Shown piece by piece: positions 32,149-41,293 of a stretch of DNA of 64,000 nucleotides (position 1 is the first letter of the stretch; every line of letters begins with the position of its first letter). Source of the DNA: Kitasatospora cheerisanensis KCTC 2395 (lineage in GTDB: Bacteria; Actinomycetota; Actinomycetes; Streptomycetales; Streptomycetaceae); the NCBI RefSeq assembly GCF_000696185.1, contig NZ_KK853997.1, positions 4,821,602-4,885,601 on the forward strand. Reading direction: 5' to 3'. The notes under the pieces were generated by a model. It ran no database searches, was not told the origin of the DNA, and saw only the letters and a program-made list of their open reading frames with translations. A program made the translations under genes and the position numbers.

Positions 32149-33798
32149 TCAGGGCCGCGCGGCGGCCGGGGCGGCGGCCTCGGCCAGCAGGGCGCGCAGC
32201 GGGGCGGTGTCGGGGGTGTCGGCGACCGCGGCGTCCAGCGCGGCGGGCAGCCGGTCGGCGAGGTTGCCGGGCAGCACCAGGGCGGCCGGGCGGCTCCAGG
32301 ACAGCTCCCAGCGGGCCAGCTGCTGCGAGGCCAGGCCGAACACCGTCAGCGCCAGCAGGGCCTTGCGCAGCAGCGGGCGCCGGAACTCGCGGGCGGCCCG
32401 GCCGGTGGCCTTCGCGGACTCCTCGGTCTGCGGCAGCCGCTCGGCGAGTTCCGCGCCCCGGCCGGCGTCCAGCGCGTCCAGCATGGCCTCGACGGTGCCG
32501 TGCAGGCCGCTGTCGGTGAGGGCGCGCAGCACCGGCTGGGCGTTCTCGCGGGCGTGCACCAGCAGCGTCTGGTGGACCAGCTCCGGCCAGTCGACGCGGC
32601 GCTTCTGCGCGGCCTCCGCCACCAGCGAGGCGGACTCCAGCTCGGCCAGCAGCCGCTGCGGGTCGCGCAGCAGGCCGATGGCCGGCCGGTCCTCGCCGAG
32701 GCCGGGCAGGCCCGGGGTGTCGGGCAGCGCCTCCACGGCGGCCACCCGCTGCCGGATCGGCGGGTGCGAGTCGTACGGGTCGGCCTGCTCGTCGGGCAGG
32801 TCGAGGCCCATGCCGGCGAGCTCCTCGCGGCGCTCCGGGTCGGCCAGCAGGTGCGCGAGGCCGCCGAAGAACTGGCCGGGCAGCGGCAGCAGGCCGGCCT
32901 TCCAGCCCATGGTGGCGTAGCGGTCGAGGTAGAAGTCCTGCGCGGCGTCCAGCGCGGGGATGCGGCGCAGCGCGGAGGCGGTGGCGTCGCGGCCGGCGAT
33001 CCGGGCGGCGTGCCGGTCGGCGGCGTACTCCTGGCTGCGGCTGACCGACTCGGAGACCCGGAAGTACAGCTTGGCGTACTGGGTGAACAGCTTGGCCAGG
33101 AAGCGCTCGACGCCGCCGTTGCCGGGGTCCTCGTCGCGGGCCTTGCGGCCGCGGGCCACCCGGTAGGCGTTGTCGTCGGCGATCTCGGCGGCCCGGCCGG
33201 CCAGGTGCTGGTCGGCGCGGTGGTGCAGGGTGTCGATGGTGTGGGCGATCGCGGTGCGGCCGGCCACGGTGACGCCGGACAGCCGGACGTCGTTGTTGGC
33301 GTAGTGGCCGAACTCGTGGGCGAGCACCGAGTCCAGCTCGGCCTCGGTCAGGCCGATCAGCAGCGGCGCGCCGATCACCAGGTGGCGGCGGCCGGGCACC
33401 ATGCCGAGCAGCTTGGTGTCCTCGGAGACGCCGGCGTTGACCGCCGGCACCAGCCGCATCTCGGCCGGGCCGCGCACTCCGGTGGCCTCGGCGATCCGGT
33501 CGACCCGGGCCCACAGCTCGGGCTGGTCCTCGCGGGTCAGCAGCAGGCCGCCCTGCTCGTCCCGGCGCGGACGGCGGGTCAGGAACACCACCCGCAGCAC
33601 CGGGTAGGCGATGGCGGCGCTGAGCAGCCAGAGCTTGACCATGCCGGAGTGGAAGCGGTCCGAGTTGACGACCAGTTCGACGTTCAGCCAGACCAGGCCG
33701 ACCACGATGGCCGCCGCGAGCAGGTAGAACCCGGCGAGCAGCGTGACCGCCAGCAGGGCCCGGGTGGAAGTGCGCATGCCGGTGCGCTCGGTGGACAT
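32149..33798 (-). CDS. M48-family membrane metalloprotease
   Basis: A 549-residue HtpX/Ste24-like zinc protease. Two membrane helices are at residues 13-37 and 53-73 (LWLLSAAIAYPVLRVVFLT). The zinc motif is HEFGH at 161-165 within ELDSVLAHEFGHYANND, and the third ligand Glu is in SRSQEYAADRHAARI. Another helix group near residue 495 (LALTVFGLASQQLA) could be membrane-associated. It probably degrades misfolded membrane proteins. ATG 33796-33798 is chosen; an ATG 21 bases inside is also possible. The TCA complement of the stop forms the end of a TGACGGGGCGTCA palindrome. The frameshifted gene follows it. Confidence 0.9.
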   Translation of the reverse strand: MSTERTGMRTSTRALLAVTLLAGFYLLAAAIVVGLVWLNVELVVNSDRFHSGMVKLWLLSAAIAYPVLRVVFLTRRPRRDEQGGLLLTREDQPELWARVDRIAEATGVRGPAEMRLVPAVNAGVSEDTKLLGMVPGRRHLVIGAPLLIGLTEAELDSVLAHEFGHYANNDVRLSGVTVAGRTAIAHTIDTLHHRADQHLAGRAAEIADDNAYRVARGRKARDEDPGNGGVERFLAKLFTQYAKLYFRVSESVSRSQEYAADRHAARIAGRDATASALRRIPALDAAQDFYLDRYATMGWKAGLLPLPGQFFGGLAHLLADPERREELAGMGLDLPDEQADPYDSHPPIRQRVAAVEALPDTPGLPGLGEDRPAIGLLRDPQRLLAELESASLVAEAAQKRRVDWPELVHQTLLVHARENAQPVLRALTDSGLHGTVEAMLDALDAGRGAELAERLPQTEESAKATGRAAREFRRPLLRKALLALTVFGLASQQLARWELSWSRPAALVLPGNLADRLPAALDAAVADTPDTAPLRALLAEAAAPAAARP

Positions 33799-33963
33799 TC
33801 CGCGCCCCCAGGTGTCGATCATGTGTGCGGCTGGCAGATCGTAGCGGTACGACCTGGCCCATTGCGAGGCCAATTCGGTGACGGAACGGCAACCTGACGC
33901 GCCGCCACCGGCGAGACGCCCATGCGCCACCCGCGACCGTCCCGTCGCACTAGGCTCGACGGC

Positions 33964-35118
33964 ATGACCGAGCACCAGCTTTCCCACGGCTTCGAGACCC
34001 TCGCCATCCACGCGGGCCAGGAAGCGGACCCCCGGACCGGGGCAGTCGTGACGCCGATCTACCAGGTGTCCACCTACAAGCAGGACGGCGTCGGCGGGCT
34101 TCGCGAGGGCTACGAATACAGCCGCTCCGCGAACCCCACCCGCACCGCCCTGGAGGAGTGCCTCGCCGCGATCGAGGGCGGCTCCCGCGGCCTCGCCTTC
34201 GCCTCCGGCCTGGCCGCCGAGGACACCCTGCTGCGCACCGTCCTCAAGCCCGGCGACCACATCGTCATCCCCAACGACGCCTACGGCGGCACCTTCCGGC
34301 TGTTCGCCAAGGTGCTGACCCGCTGGGGCGTCGAGTTCTCCGTCGCCGACACCCACCGCCCGGAGAAGGTCCGCGAGGCGATCCGCCCGAACACCCGCGC
34401 CGTCTGGGTGGAGACCCCCTCCAACCCGCTGCTCGGCATCACCGACCTGACCGCCGTCGCCGAGATCGCGCACGCCGCCGACGCCCTGCTGATCGTCGAC
34501 AACACCTTCGCCAGCCCCTACCTCCAGCAGCCGCTGTCGTTCGGCGCGGACGTCGTCGTGCACTCCACCACCAAGTACATGGGCGGCCACTCCGACGTGG
34601 TCGGCGGCGCCCTGGTGGTCGCCGACGCCGGCCTCGCCGAGGAGGTCGCCTACCACCAGAACGCGATGGGCGCCGTCGCCGGGCCGTTCGACGCCTGGCT
34701 GGTGCTGCGCGGCATCAAGACCCTCGGCGTGCGCATGGACCGGCACTCCGACAACGCCGCCCGGATCGCCGAACTGCTCTCCGCCCACCCGAAGGTGACG
34801 CAGGTGCTGTACCCCGGCCTGCCCACCCACCCCGGGCACGACGTCGCCGCCAAGCAGATGAAGGCCTTCGGCGGCATGGTGTCCTTCCGCGTCGCCGGCG
34901 GCGAGCAGGCCGCCGTCGAGGTGTGCAACCGCGCCCAGCTGTTCACCCTCGGCGAGTCCCTCGGCGGCGTCGAGTCGCTGATCGAGCACCCCGGCCGGAT
35001 GACCCACGCCTCCGCGGCCGGCTCCCCGCTGGAGGTGCCCGCCGACCTGGTGCGCATCTCGGTCGGCATCGAGTCCGCCGCCGACCTGCTCGCCGACCTG
35101 GAGCAGGCCCTCGGCTGA
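33964..35118 (+). CDS. metB: Cystathionine gamma-synthase/lyase
   Basis: A 384-residue Cys/Met-metabolism PLP enzyme. The N-terminus HGFETLAIHAGQEADPRTGA and YEYSRSANPTR are standard for the family. The PLP Lys lies in VVHSTTKYMGGHSDVVGGAL, with the preceding Asp in LLIVDNTFASPYLQQPL. The C-terminal SLGGVESLIEHPGRMTHAS binds the substrate carboxylate. The sequence class cannot fully separate synthase from lyase activity; with cystathionine beta-synthase at 24862 a lyase role in cysteine synthesis is likely. TAGGCT exactly 7 nt before the ATG indicates a leaderless mRNA and fixes the start. Confidence 0.92.
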   Translation: MTEHQLSHGFETLAIHAGQEADPRTGAVVTPIYQVSTYKQDGVGGLREGYEYSRSANPTRTALEECLAAIEGGSRGLAFASGLAAEDTLLRTVLKPGDHIVIPNDAYGGTFRLFAKVLTRWGVEFSVADTHRPEKVREAIRPNTRAVWVETPSNPLLGITDLTAVAEIAHAADALLIVDNTFASPYLQQPLSFGADVVVHSTTKYMGGHSDVVGGALVVADAGLAEEVAYHQNAMGAVAGPFDAWLVLRGIKTLGVRMDRHSDNAARIAELLSAHPKVTQVLYPGLPTHPGHDVAAKQMKAFGGMVSFRVAGGEQAAVEVCNRAQLFTLGESLGGVESLIEHPGRMTHASAAGSPLEVPADLVRISVGIESAADLLADLEQALG

Positions 35119-35175
35119 CCCGGCCCCCGGAGGCCCGACGGCGGCGGTGCGGACCGCCGTCGGGCCGACGGGCCG

Positions 35176-35604
35176 TCAACGGCGGTTGCGCAGACCGTCG
35201 TTGAACCGCTCCAGCAGCGCGCAGAACACCGTCCGCTCCTCCGGCGTCCAGTCCGCGGTCAGCTCGGCGATCAGCCGGCGCCGCCGATCGCGCTCGCGCG
35301 CCAGCCGCCCCGCCCCGGCCGGGGTCAGCGCGAGCCGCACCGAGCGCCGGTCCGCCGGGTACGGCACCCGGGACAGCAGCCGCTCCCGCAGCAGCGGCGC
35401 GGCCTGCCGGGTCACCGTGGACGAATCCACGCCCAGCGCGGCCGCCAGCGTCTTCACATTGGCCGGCCCGTCGGCGGCCAGCTGATCCAGCAGCAGGAAA
35501 GCGGCCCGGTCGAGCTCCCCGGCGGCACCGATGCGCCGGGCGAACACCGCGACCTGGTAAGGGAGTTGACAGTCGAAGTCGGGAACGTCGGACGGCATGC
35601 TCAT
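35176..35604 (-). CDS. MarR-family regulator
   Basis: A 142-residue winged-helix regulator. The HTH is NVKTLAAALGVDSSTVTRQA (about residues 54-73) and the wing is RVPYPADRRSVRLALTPAGA with the usual DxRS motif. The flanking N- and C-terminal helices form the dimer interface. The start is ATG 35604 (a second ATG is two codons in); no strong ribosome binding site. It is divergent from the threonine ammonia-lyase gene with an 89-bp gap, a possible regulatory target. Ligand unknown. Confidence 0.9.
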   Translation of the reverse strand: MSMPSDVPDFDCQLPYQVAVFARRIGAAGELDRAAFLLLDQLAADGPANVKTLAAALGVDSSTVTRQAAPLLRERLLSRVPYPADRRSVRLALTPAGAGRLARERDRRRRLIAELTADWTPEERTVFCALLERFNDGLRNRR

Positions 35605-35693
35605 CGCGGCTCACGGGGGTGCGGGCGACTCGTGCCCAGCAGCGTACGCGCGCCGGGCGGGCACCGGAACCATCCCGCCCTAGGCTGATCTTC

Positions 35694-36905
35694 ATGCAGA
35701 ACTGGCCGATCACCCTCGACGACGTCCGGGGCGCGCAGAAGATGCTCGCCGGGGTGGCCCGGGTCACCCCGATGCAGAGCAGCCGCCACCTGTCCGGAGT
35801 GGCCGGCACGCCCGTCCACCTGAAGTGCGAGAACCTCCAGCGCACCGGCTCGTTCAAGCTGCGCGGCGCGTACCTGCGGATCGCCGGCCTGCTGCCGGTC
35901 GAGCGCGCCGCCGGCGTGGTCGCCGCCAGCGCCGGCAACCACGCCCAGGGCGTGGCCCTCGCCGCCGCGCTGCTCGGTGTGCGCTCCACCGTGTTCATGC
36001 CGGTCGCCGCGCCGCTGCCGAAGGTCGCCGCCACCCGCGAGTACGGCGCCGAGGTGCGGCTGCACGGCGCCAACGTCGACCAGGCGCTGCAGGCGGCCCG
36101 CGAGTACGCCGACGCCACCGGCGCGGTGTTCATCCACCCCTTCGACCACTGGGACGTGATCACCGGCCAGGCCACCGTCGGCCTGGAGATCCTCGACCAG
36201 TGCCCGGAGGTGCGCACCGTGCTGGTCGGCACCGGCGGCGGCGGACTGCTGGCCGGCGTGGCGATCGCAATCAAGGCGCTGCGCCCGGACGTCCGGGTGA
36301 TCGGCGTGCAGGCGGCCGCCGCCGCGGCGTACCCGCTGTCACTGGCCGCGGGCCGGCCGGTCACGCTGGAACGGTTCGCCACCATGGCGGACGGCATCAT
36401 GGTCGGCCGCCCGGGCGACATCCCGTTCGAGGTGGTCAACTCCCTCGCGGACGGCGTGCGGACGGTCTCCGAGGACGCGCTGTCCCGGGCCCTGCTGGTC
36501 GGCCTGGAGCGGCTCAAGCTGGTGGTCGAGCCCGCCGGGGCGGCGCCGATCGCCGCGCTGCTGTCCGAGCCGGGCGCCTTCGACGGCCCGGTGGTCGGGG
36601 TGCTGTCCGGCGGCAACATCGACCCGCAGTTGATGCAGCGGGTGCTGCGGCACGGCCTGGCCGCGGCCGGCCGCTACCTGTCGCTGCGGGTCCGGCTGGC
36701 CGACCGGCCGGGCGCGCTGGCGAACCTGCTGGGCGTGCTGACCCGGGTGGACGCCAACGTGCTGGACGTGGCGCACGTGCGGATCGACCCGCAGCTGGGC
36801 CTGACCGAGGTCGAGGTCGACCTCCACCTGGAGACCAAGGGGCCGGAGCACTGCGCGGCGGTGATCGGCGAGCTGCGCGAGGACGGCTACGTGGTCTCGC
36901 ACTGA
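35694..36905 (+). CDS. ilvA: Threonine ammonia-lyase
   Basis: A 403-residue PLP enzyme deaminating threonine to 2-oxobutyrate, the entry to isoleucine synthesis or threonine breakdown. The PLP Lys is in ENLQRTGSFKLRGAYLR, the phosphate loop in VLVGTGGGGLLAG, and VVAASAGNHAQGVA is typical. A single C-terminal ACT-like domain (about residues 325-403, YLSLRVRLADRPGALANLL) makes it the short form usually called catabolic or biosynthetic type with one ACT unit. TAGGCT lies 7 nt before the ATG, so the mRNA is leaderless. Confidence 0.93.
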   Translation: MQNWPITLDDVRGAQKMLAGVARVTPMQSSRHLSGVAGTPVHLKCENLQRTGSFKLRGAYLRIAGLLPVERAAGVVAASAGNHAQGVALAAALLGVRSTVFMPVAAPLPKVAATREYGAEVRLHGANVDQALQAAREYADATGAVFIHPFDHWDVITGQATVGLEILDQCPEVRTVLVGTGGGGLLAGVAIAIKALRPDVRVIGVQAAAAAAYPLSLAAGRPVTLERFATMADGIMVGRPGDIPFEVVNSLADGVRTVSEDALSRALLVGLERLKLVVEPAGAAPIAALLSEPGAFDGPVVGVLSGGNIDPQLMQRVLRHGLAAAGRYLSLRVRLADRPGALANLLGVLTRVDANVLDVAHVRIDPQLGLTEVEVDLHLETKGPEHCAAVIGELREDGYVVSH

Positions 36906-36951
36906 GCCCCGCACCCCGTCCCGGCGGTGCGACCGGGATCGCCTGCACGGG

Positions 36952-36996
36952 TTGACGCGATATATCGCGAGTGGCAGCATCTTGCGATGTATCGCG
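36952..36996 (+). promoter_or_regulatory. Promoter with paired CGATATATCG-type operators
   Basis: CGCGATATATCGCG (36956-36969) is a perfect 14-bp palindrome; TGCGATGTATCGCG (36983-36996) is a second copy, 12 of 14 identical, 27 bp further on. A TTGACG -35 (36952-36957) and CAGCAT -10 at 17-bp spacing embed the first site between the promoter hexamers, so a bound repressor would block the transporter promoter. No regulator gene is adjacent on this strand. Confidence 0.6.
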
Positions 36997-37100
36997 AGCT
37001 TTTGCCGTCGGCGGGCTCCGGTACCAAAATGGTTGAACTCTGCCCGAAAGCGACACCGAACTCGTACTCCGACCTCGCATCAGGGAGATGAGGCAGGACC

Positions 37101-38111
37101 ATGGCGTCAGCCATCGAAGCCGAGAACCTGGTCAAGACCTTCGGCGACGTGCGCGCCCTCGACGGCGTCAGCCTGGACGTCCCCGAAGGCACCGTGCTCG
37201 GACTGCTCGGCCCCAACGGAGCCGGCAAGACCACCGCCGTCCGCGTGCTGACCACCCTGCTCCAACCGGACTCCGGCCGGGCCGCGGTGGCCGGCGTCGA
37301 CGTCCTCAAGCACCCCAACGAGGTGCGCAGCCTGATCGGCCTGTCCGGTCAGTACGCCGCCGTCGACGAGTACCTCACCGGCCGCGAGAACCTCCAGATG
37401 GTCGGCGAGCTCTACCAGATGAGCGCCCGGGACGCGAAGAAGCGGGCCCTGGAGCTGCTGGAGTGGTTCAACCTCTCCGACGCGATGGACCGCACCGCCA
37501 AGACCTACTCCGGCGGCATGCGCCGCCGCCTCGACCTGGCCGCCGCCCTGGTCGTCCGGCCCCCGGTGATGTTCCTCGACGAGCCCACCACCGGCCTCGA
37601 CCCGCGCAACCGGCTCGCCCTCTGGGAGGTCATCGAGACCCTGGTCGAACAGGGCACCACGCTGCTGCTCACCACCCAGTACCTGGACGAGGCCGACCGC
37701 CTCGCCCACGACATCGTGGTGGTCGACCACGGCAAGGTGATCGCCCGCGGCAGCGCCGACGAACTCAAGGCCGAGATCGGCGGCGAACGCATCGAGGTCG
37801 TCGTCCACCACCCCGACCTGGTGCCCGAGGCGGTCGCCGCGCTCACCCCGTTCGCCAAGGGCGACCCGGCGGTGGAGAAGAACACCCGCCGGATCACCGT
37901 CCCGGTCAGCGGCGGCGCCAGGGTCCTCGCCGACGCCATCCGCGAGCTGGACGCGCGCTCCATCGAGATCGACGACATCGGCCTGCGCCGCCCCACCCTC
38001 GACGACGTCTTCCTCTCCCTCACCGGCCACGCCACCGAGGACGAGGACGCGGCCGACGAGGGCGGGGCGGCGGCGAAGAAGGGCCGCCGCGGCCACGGGA
38101 AGGACGCCTGA
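37101..38111 (+). CDS. DrrA-type ABC transporter ATPase
   Basis: A 336-residue ATPase of the daunorubicin-resistance (DrrA) group. Walker A is GLLGPNGAGKTTAVRVL, the signature is TYSGGMRRRLDLAAAL, Walker B is VMFLDEPTTGLDP, and the H-loop lies in LLLTTQYLDEADRLA. The C-terminal 100 residues are the DrrA-type regulatory part (RRPTLDDVFLSLTGHATED) with a Lys-rich end. It energises export of a hydrophobic compound together with the permease 1 bp downstream. AGGAC/GGGAGATGAGGC precedes the ATG. Transcription starts from the double-operator promoter at 36952. Confidence 0.92.
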   Translation: MASAIEAENLVKTFGDVRALDGVSLDVPEGTVLGLLGPNGAGKTTAVRVLTTLLQPDSGRAAVAGVDVLKHPNEVRSLIGLSGQYAAVDEYLTGRENLQMVGELYQMSARDAKKRALELLEWFNLSDAMDRTAKTYSGGMRRRLDLAAALVVRPPVMFLDEPTTGLDPRNRLALWEVIETLVEQGTTLLLTTQYLDEADRLAHDIVVVDHGKVIARGSADELKAEIGGERIEVVVHHPDLVPEAVAALTPFAKGDPAVEKNTRRITVPVSGGARVLADAIRELDARSIEIDDIGLRRPTLDDVFLSLTGHATEDEDAADEGGAAAKKGRRGHGKDA

Positions 38112-38112
38112 G

Positions 38113-38973
38113 ATGACCACCGCACTCCCCGACGCGGCCATCGGCCCCGTCCCCGTCGTCCGGCGGCGCGGCGCCGCCGCCACCCTGCACGACTCCTGGG
38201 TGGTCGCCAAGCGCAATCTGCGCCGCATGACCCGGATTCCCGAAATCGTCGTGTTCGGGCTCATGCAGCCGGTGATGTTCGTGCTGCTGTTCTCGTACGT
38301 GATGGGCGGCGCGATCGTCATCCCCGGCGCCCCGCCCGGGCACGACGTGTACATCCAGTACCTGATGGCCGGCATCTTCGCCCAGACCGTCACCTTCGCG
38401 GTGGCCGGCGCCTCCGCCGGCATCGCGGAGGACATGACCAAGGGCCTGGTCGACCGGTTCCGCTCGCTGCCGATGTCCCGCGCCGCGGTGCTCACCGGCC
38501 GCACCCTCGCCGACCTGGTGCAGACCGCGTTCACCGTGGTCGTGCTCGCGCTGGTCGCGCTGCTGGTCGGCTGGCGGATCCACGACGGCGTCCTGAACGC
38601 GCTCGCCGCGTTCGGCCTGCTGCTGATGGTCGGCTACGCGTTCTCCTGGATCGGCGCGCTGATCGGCCTCTCCGTGCGCAGCCCCGAGGCCGCCACCTCG
38701 GCCGGCCTGATCTGGCTGTTCCCGCTGACCTTCATCTCCAATGCCTTCGTGCCGGTCAGCTCGATGCCGGGCTGGCTCCAGCCGATCGCCTACTGGAACC
38801 CGTTCTCCTCCACCGTGCAGGCCTGCCGCAGCCTGTTCGGCAACCAGATCGGCCCCGTCCCCGACGCCTGGCCGATGCAGCACGCCGTGCTGGTGTCGAT
38901 CGGCTGGTCGGTGCTGATCACGGTGGTGTTCTCCTGGCTGTCGGTGCGCAAGTACCGGCGCGCCGCGGGCTGA
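38113..38973 (+). CDS. DrrB-type ABC-2 permease
   Basis: A 286-residue inner-membrane permease with six helices: IVVFGLMQPVMFVLLFSYVM, YLMAGIFAQTVTFAVAGASA, TAFTVVVLALVALLVGW, AAFGLLLMVGYAFSWIG, LIWLFPLTFISNAFVPVSSM and VLVSIGWSVLITVVFSWLS. The ABC-2 signature around LMAGIFAQTVTF-EDMTKGLVDRFRSLPMSRAAV is present. The start is 1 bp after the ATPase stop, so the two are translationally coupled. The transported compound is unknown. Confidence 0.92.
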   Translation: MTTALPDAAIGPVPVVRRRGAAATLHDSWVVAKRNLRRMTRIPEIVVFGLMQPVMFVLLFSYVMGGAIVIPGAPPGHDVYIQYLMAGIFAQTVTFAVAGASAGIAEDMTKGLVDRFRSLPMSRAAVLTGRTLADLVQTAFTVVVLALVALLVGWRIHDGVLNALAAFGLLLMVGYAFSWIGALIGLSVRSPEAATSAGLIWLFPLTFISNAFVPVSSMPGWLQPIAYWNPFSSTVQACRSLFGNQIGPVPDAWPMQHAVLVSIGWSVLITVVFSWLSVRKYRRAAG

Positions 38974-38991
38974 CACCGCCCCGGAAACGGC

Positions 38992-39030
38992 CGGACGGCC
39001 GCTCCCCCCACCCGGGGGAGCGGCCGTCCG
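38992..39030. terminator. 17-bp bidirectional terminator
   Basis: Arms 38992-39008 and 39014-39030 pair perfectly over CACCC, between the convergent permease and greA genes. Confidence 0.8.
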
Positions 39031-39046
39031 TCGTCGTGCCGCAGGC

Positions 39047-39544
39047 TCAGCCGGAGAACGGCTTGGCGTCGACGATCTTCACGCCCGCCTTCTTGCCGTT
39101 CGGCAGCTCGTACTGGGCGTCCTCGCCCACCGACTTGCCGATGATGGCCTTGCCCAGCGGGGACTGCGGCGAGTACACGTCGATGTCGCCGTCGGTGACC
39201 TCGCGGGAGGCCAGCAGGAACTCCATGGTGTCGTCCAGGTCGCCGTCGAAGGCCACCTTCACCAGCATGCCGGGGGCCACCACGCCGGAGTCGGCCGGGG
39301 CCTCGCCGACCTTCGCGCGCTCCAGCAGCTGGGACAGCTGGCGGATCCGCGCCTCGGTCTTGCCCTGCTCGTCCTTGGCCGCGTGGTAGCCGGCGTTCTC
39401 CTTGAGATCGCCCTCCTCGCGCGCGGCCTCGATCTTCTGGGCGATCTCGATCCGCCAGGGCCCGGTCAGGTGGTCAAGCTCGGCCTTGAGCTTGTTGTAG
39501 TGGTCCTGAGTGAGCCAGGTCACGTCATCGTTGGTCTGGGTCAC
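39047..39544 (-). CDS. greA: Transcription elongation factor GreA
   Basis: A 165-residue factor that rescues backtracked RNA polymerase. The N-terminal coiled coil (DHYNKLKAELDHLTGPWRIE) carries the catalytic acidic tip in EEGDLKENAGYHAAKDEQ, and the C-terminal FKBP-like domain has YSPQSPLGKAIIGKSVGEDA. The GTG at 39542-39544 follows GAGGAGC and gives the standard length; the open frame continues 81 bases upstream without a site. A minus-strand TAGGCT near 39670-39675 is the likely -10. Confidence 0.95.
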   Translation of the reverse strand: MTQTNDDVTWLTQDHYNKLKAELDHLTGPWRIEIAQKIEAAREEGDLKENAGYHAAKDEQGKTEARIRQLSQLLERAKVGEAPADSGVVAPGMLVKVAFDGDLDDTMEFLLASREVTDGDIDVYSPQSPLGKAIIGKSVGEDAQYELPNGKKAGVKIVDAKPFSG

Positions 39545-39780
39545 AGGGTGCTCCTCGTCGGTGCTGGCGCTGCTGCGAGGGTGGTTCGGCAGCAGTGGGC
39601 GATTTTCTGGGCAGATGCAAAGCAACGCCCGCTTCCGTGCCGAACGGCATGGGAAGGGGCGAAATCACGAGCCTAACAAGTTCCCGGCGCGAGCGGGAAG
39701 GGCTGAGGGCGGCGAGGCCGTCCCGTCCCTTCGACTATGCGCTCGAAAGGGTGAGCGGAGCAAAGACCGCCGGCCCGCCC

Positions 39781-39798
39781 CCCCGCGTGAGCGCGGGG
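39781..39798 (-). terminator. Short hairpin after DUF4307 gene
   Basis: CCCCGCG (39781-39787) pairs with 39792-39798 over a 4-base loop, 26 bp beyond the minus-strand stop codon at 39825. Confidence 0.45.
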
Positions 39799-39824
39799 TC
39801 CGCGCGCCGCCGTCCGTCCGGGTG

Positions 39825-40249
39825 TTACTTCTTGTCGGGGGTGCAGCCGAGCAGCTCGGCGGTGGTGCCGCGGGCGGTGGTCCGCAGGGTGACCACCTTG
39901 TCGTAGCTGGAGCCCTCGGCCGGGACCTGGAAGTCCGACTGGCCGACCACCGAGCCGTCCGTGCCCTGCGAGCGCACCGTGCACACCCCCGAGGTGCCGT
40001 CGCTCTTGCGCACCGACAGCTGGAGCTGCAGCTCGGTGTCGGACACCGGCTGGAAGGTCGGCACCGCGCCGTTCAGCTTGGTCTCGCGCATCAGGTACGA
40101 GCCGCCCAGCCAGGCGATCAGCCCCACCAGCAGCACGCCGCACACCGCGCCGGCGATCCGCAGCCGGCGGTCGGCCGCCCGGTCGTCGGCCCGGCTGTAG
40201 CGGCCGGCCGGGGCGCGAGGGGGGTCTGGGGCGTAGGGCTCTGGTCCAT
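39825..40249 (-). pseudogene. DUF4307 membrane protein, N-terminal frameshift
   Basis: The body of the gene (one membrane helix IAGAVCGVLLVGLIAWLGGS, then an extracytoplasmic domain to LLGCTPDKK) is a DUF4307 protein, found between greA and mca in actinomycetes. The likely ATG at 40247-40249 (MDQSPTPQTPLAP) is in another frame; the two join if one C is removed from the CCCC run near 40213. Without that, the only start is a GTG at 40346 with an odd 50-residue leader. DUF4307 is of unknown function, possibly linked to mycothiol. Frameshift by error or by mutation is undecided. Confidence 0.7.
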
Positions 40250-40408
40250 GGTGCGGCTCGGTCCTTTCGCGGAGGAGCGTTCGGCCGTCCGCGGGAATGG
40301 ACGCGCCCTCCAGTCCGTCACTATAGGAGGGGCACGTCCGCGCCACAGGCGGCGGGGGAGCCGGCCCGACGAAGCGGACATACCTGTACCTGGAAGGGAA
40401 CCCAGGCG

Positions 40409-41278
40409 TTGAGCGAGCAGTTGCGGTTGATGGCGGTCCACGCGCACCCGGACGACGAGTCCAGCAAGGGTGCCGCCACCATGGCGATGTACGTGGCCCA
40501 GGGGGTGGAGGTCCTGGTCGCCACCTGCACCGGGGGCGAGCGGGGGTCGATCCTCAACCCCAAGCTCCAGGGCGACCCCTGGGTCGAGGAGAACATTCAC
40601 GAGGTGCGCCGCAAGGAGATGGACGCGGCCCGGGAGATCCTCGGCGTCGAACAGGCGTGGCTCGGCTACGTCGACTCCGGCCTGCCCGAGGGCGACCCGC
40701 TGCCCCCGCTCCCCGAGGGCTGTTTCGCCCTGGAGGACGTGAACGAGGCGGCCGGTGCCCTGGTCAAGCTGATCCGTGAGTTCCGCCCGCACGTGATCAC
40801 CACGTACGACGAGAACGGCGGCTACCCGCACCCCGACCACATCATGACCCACAAGATCACCATGGTGGCCTTCGACGCCGCCGGCGACCCCGAGGCGTAC
40901 CCCGAGGCCGGCGAGCCCTGGCAGCCGTCCAAGCTGTACTACAACCACGGTTTCCCGATGGGGCGCATCCGCGCCCTGCACGCCTACCTCACCGAGAACG
41001 GCCACGACTCGCCGTACGGCGAGTGGATCGAGGGCTGGGAGAAGTCCGGCCGCGCCGAGCGCGAGATCACCACCCGGGTCGAGTGCGGCGAGTACTTCGA
41101 GATCCGCGACAAGGCGCTGATCGCGCACGCCACCCAGATCGACCCCGACGGGCCGTGGTTCCGCGTCCCGATCGACATCCAGCGCGACGTGTGGCCCACC
41201 GAGGACTACGAGCTCGCCAAGTCCCTGGTCGCCACCGACCTGCCCGAGTCCGACCTGTTCGCCGGCCTCCGCAAGTAA
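40409..41278 (+). CDS. mca: Mycothiol S-conjugate amidase
   Basis: A 289-residue LmbE-like zinc amidase that cleaves mycothiol conjugates to mercapturic acids and glucosaminyl-inositol, a detoxification step special to actinomycetes. Zinc motifs are AVHAHPDDESSKGAAT (HPDDE) and GGYPHPDHIMTH (HPDH). The length and the ending PTEDYELAKSLVATDLPESD fit Mca rather than the deacetylase MshB. TTG start preceded by GGAAGGGA. It is divergent from the DUF4307 gene and next to greA, a conserved arrangement. Confidence 0.93.
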   Translation: MSEQLRLMAVHAHPDDESSKGAATMAMYVAQGVEVLVATCTGGERGSILNPKLQGDPWVEENIHEVRRKEMDAAREILGVEQAWLGYVDSGLPEGDPLPPLPEGCFALEDVNEAAGALVKLIREFRPHVITTYDENGGYPHPDHIMTHKITMVAFDAAGDPEAYPEAGEPWQPSKLYYNHGFPMGRIRALHAYLTENGHDSPYGEWIEGWEKSGRAEREITTRVECGEYFEIRDKALIAHATQIDPDGPWFRVPIDIQRDVWPTEDYELAKSLVATDLPESDLFAGLRK

Positions 41279-41293
41279 CCCGTACCACCCCCC

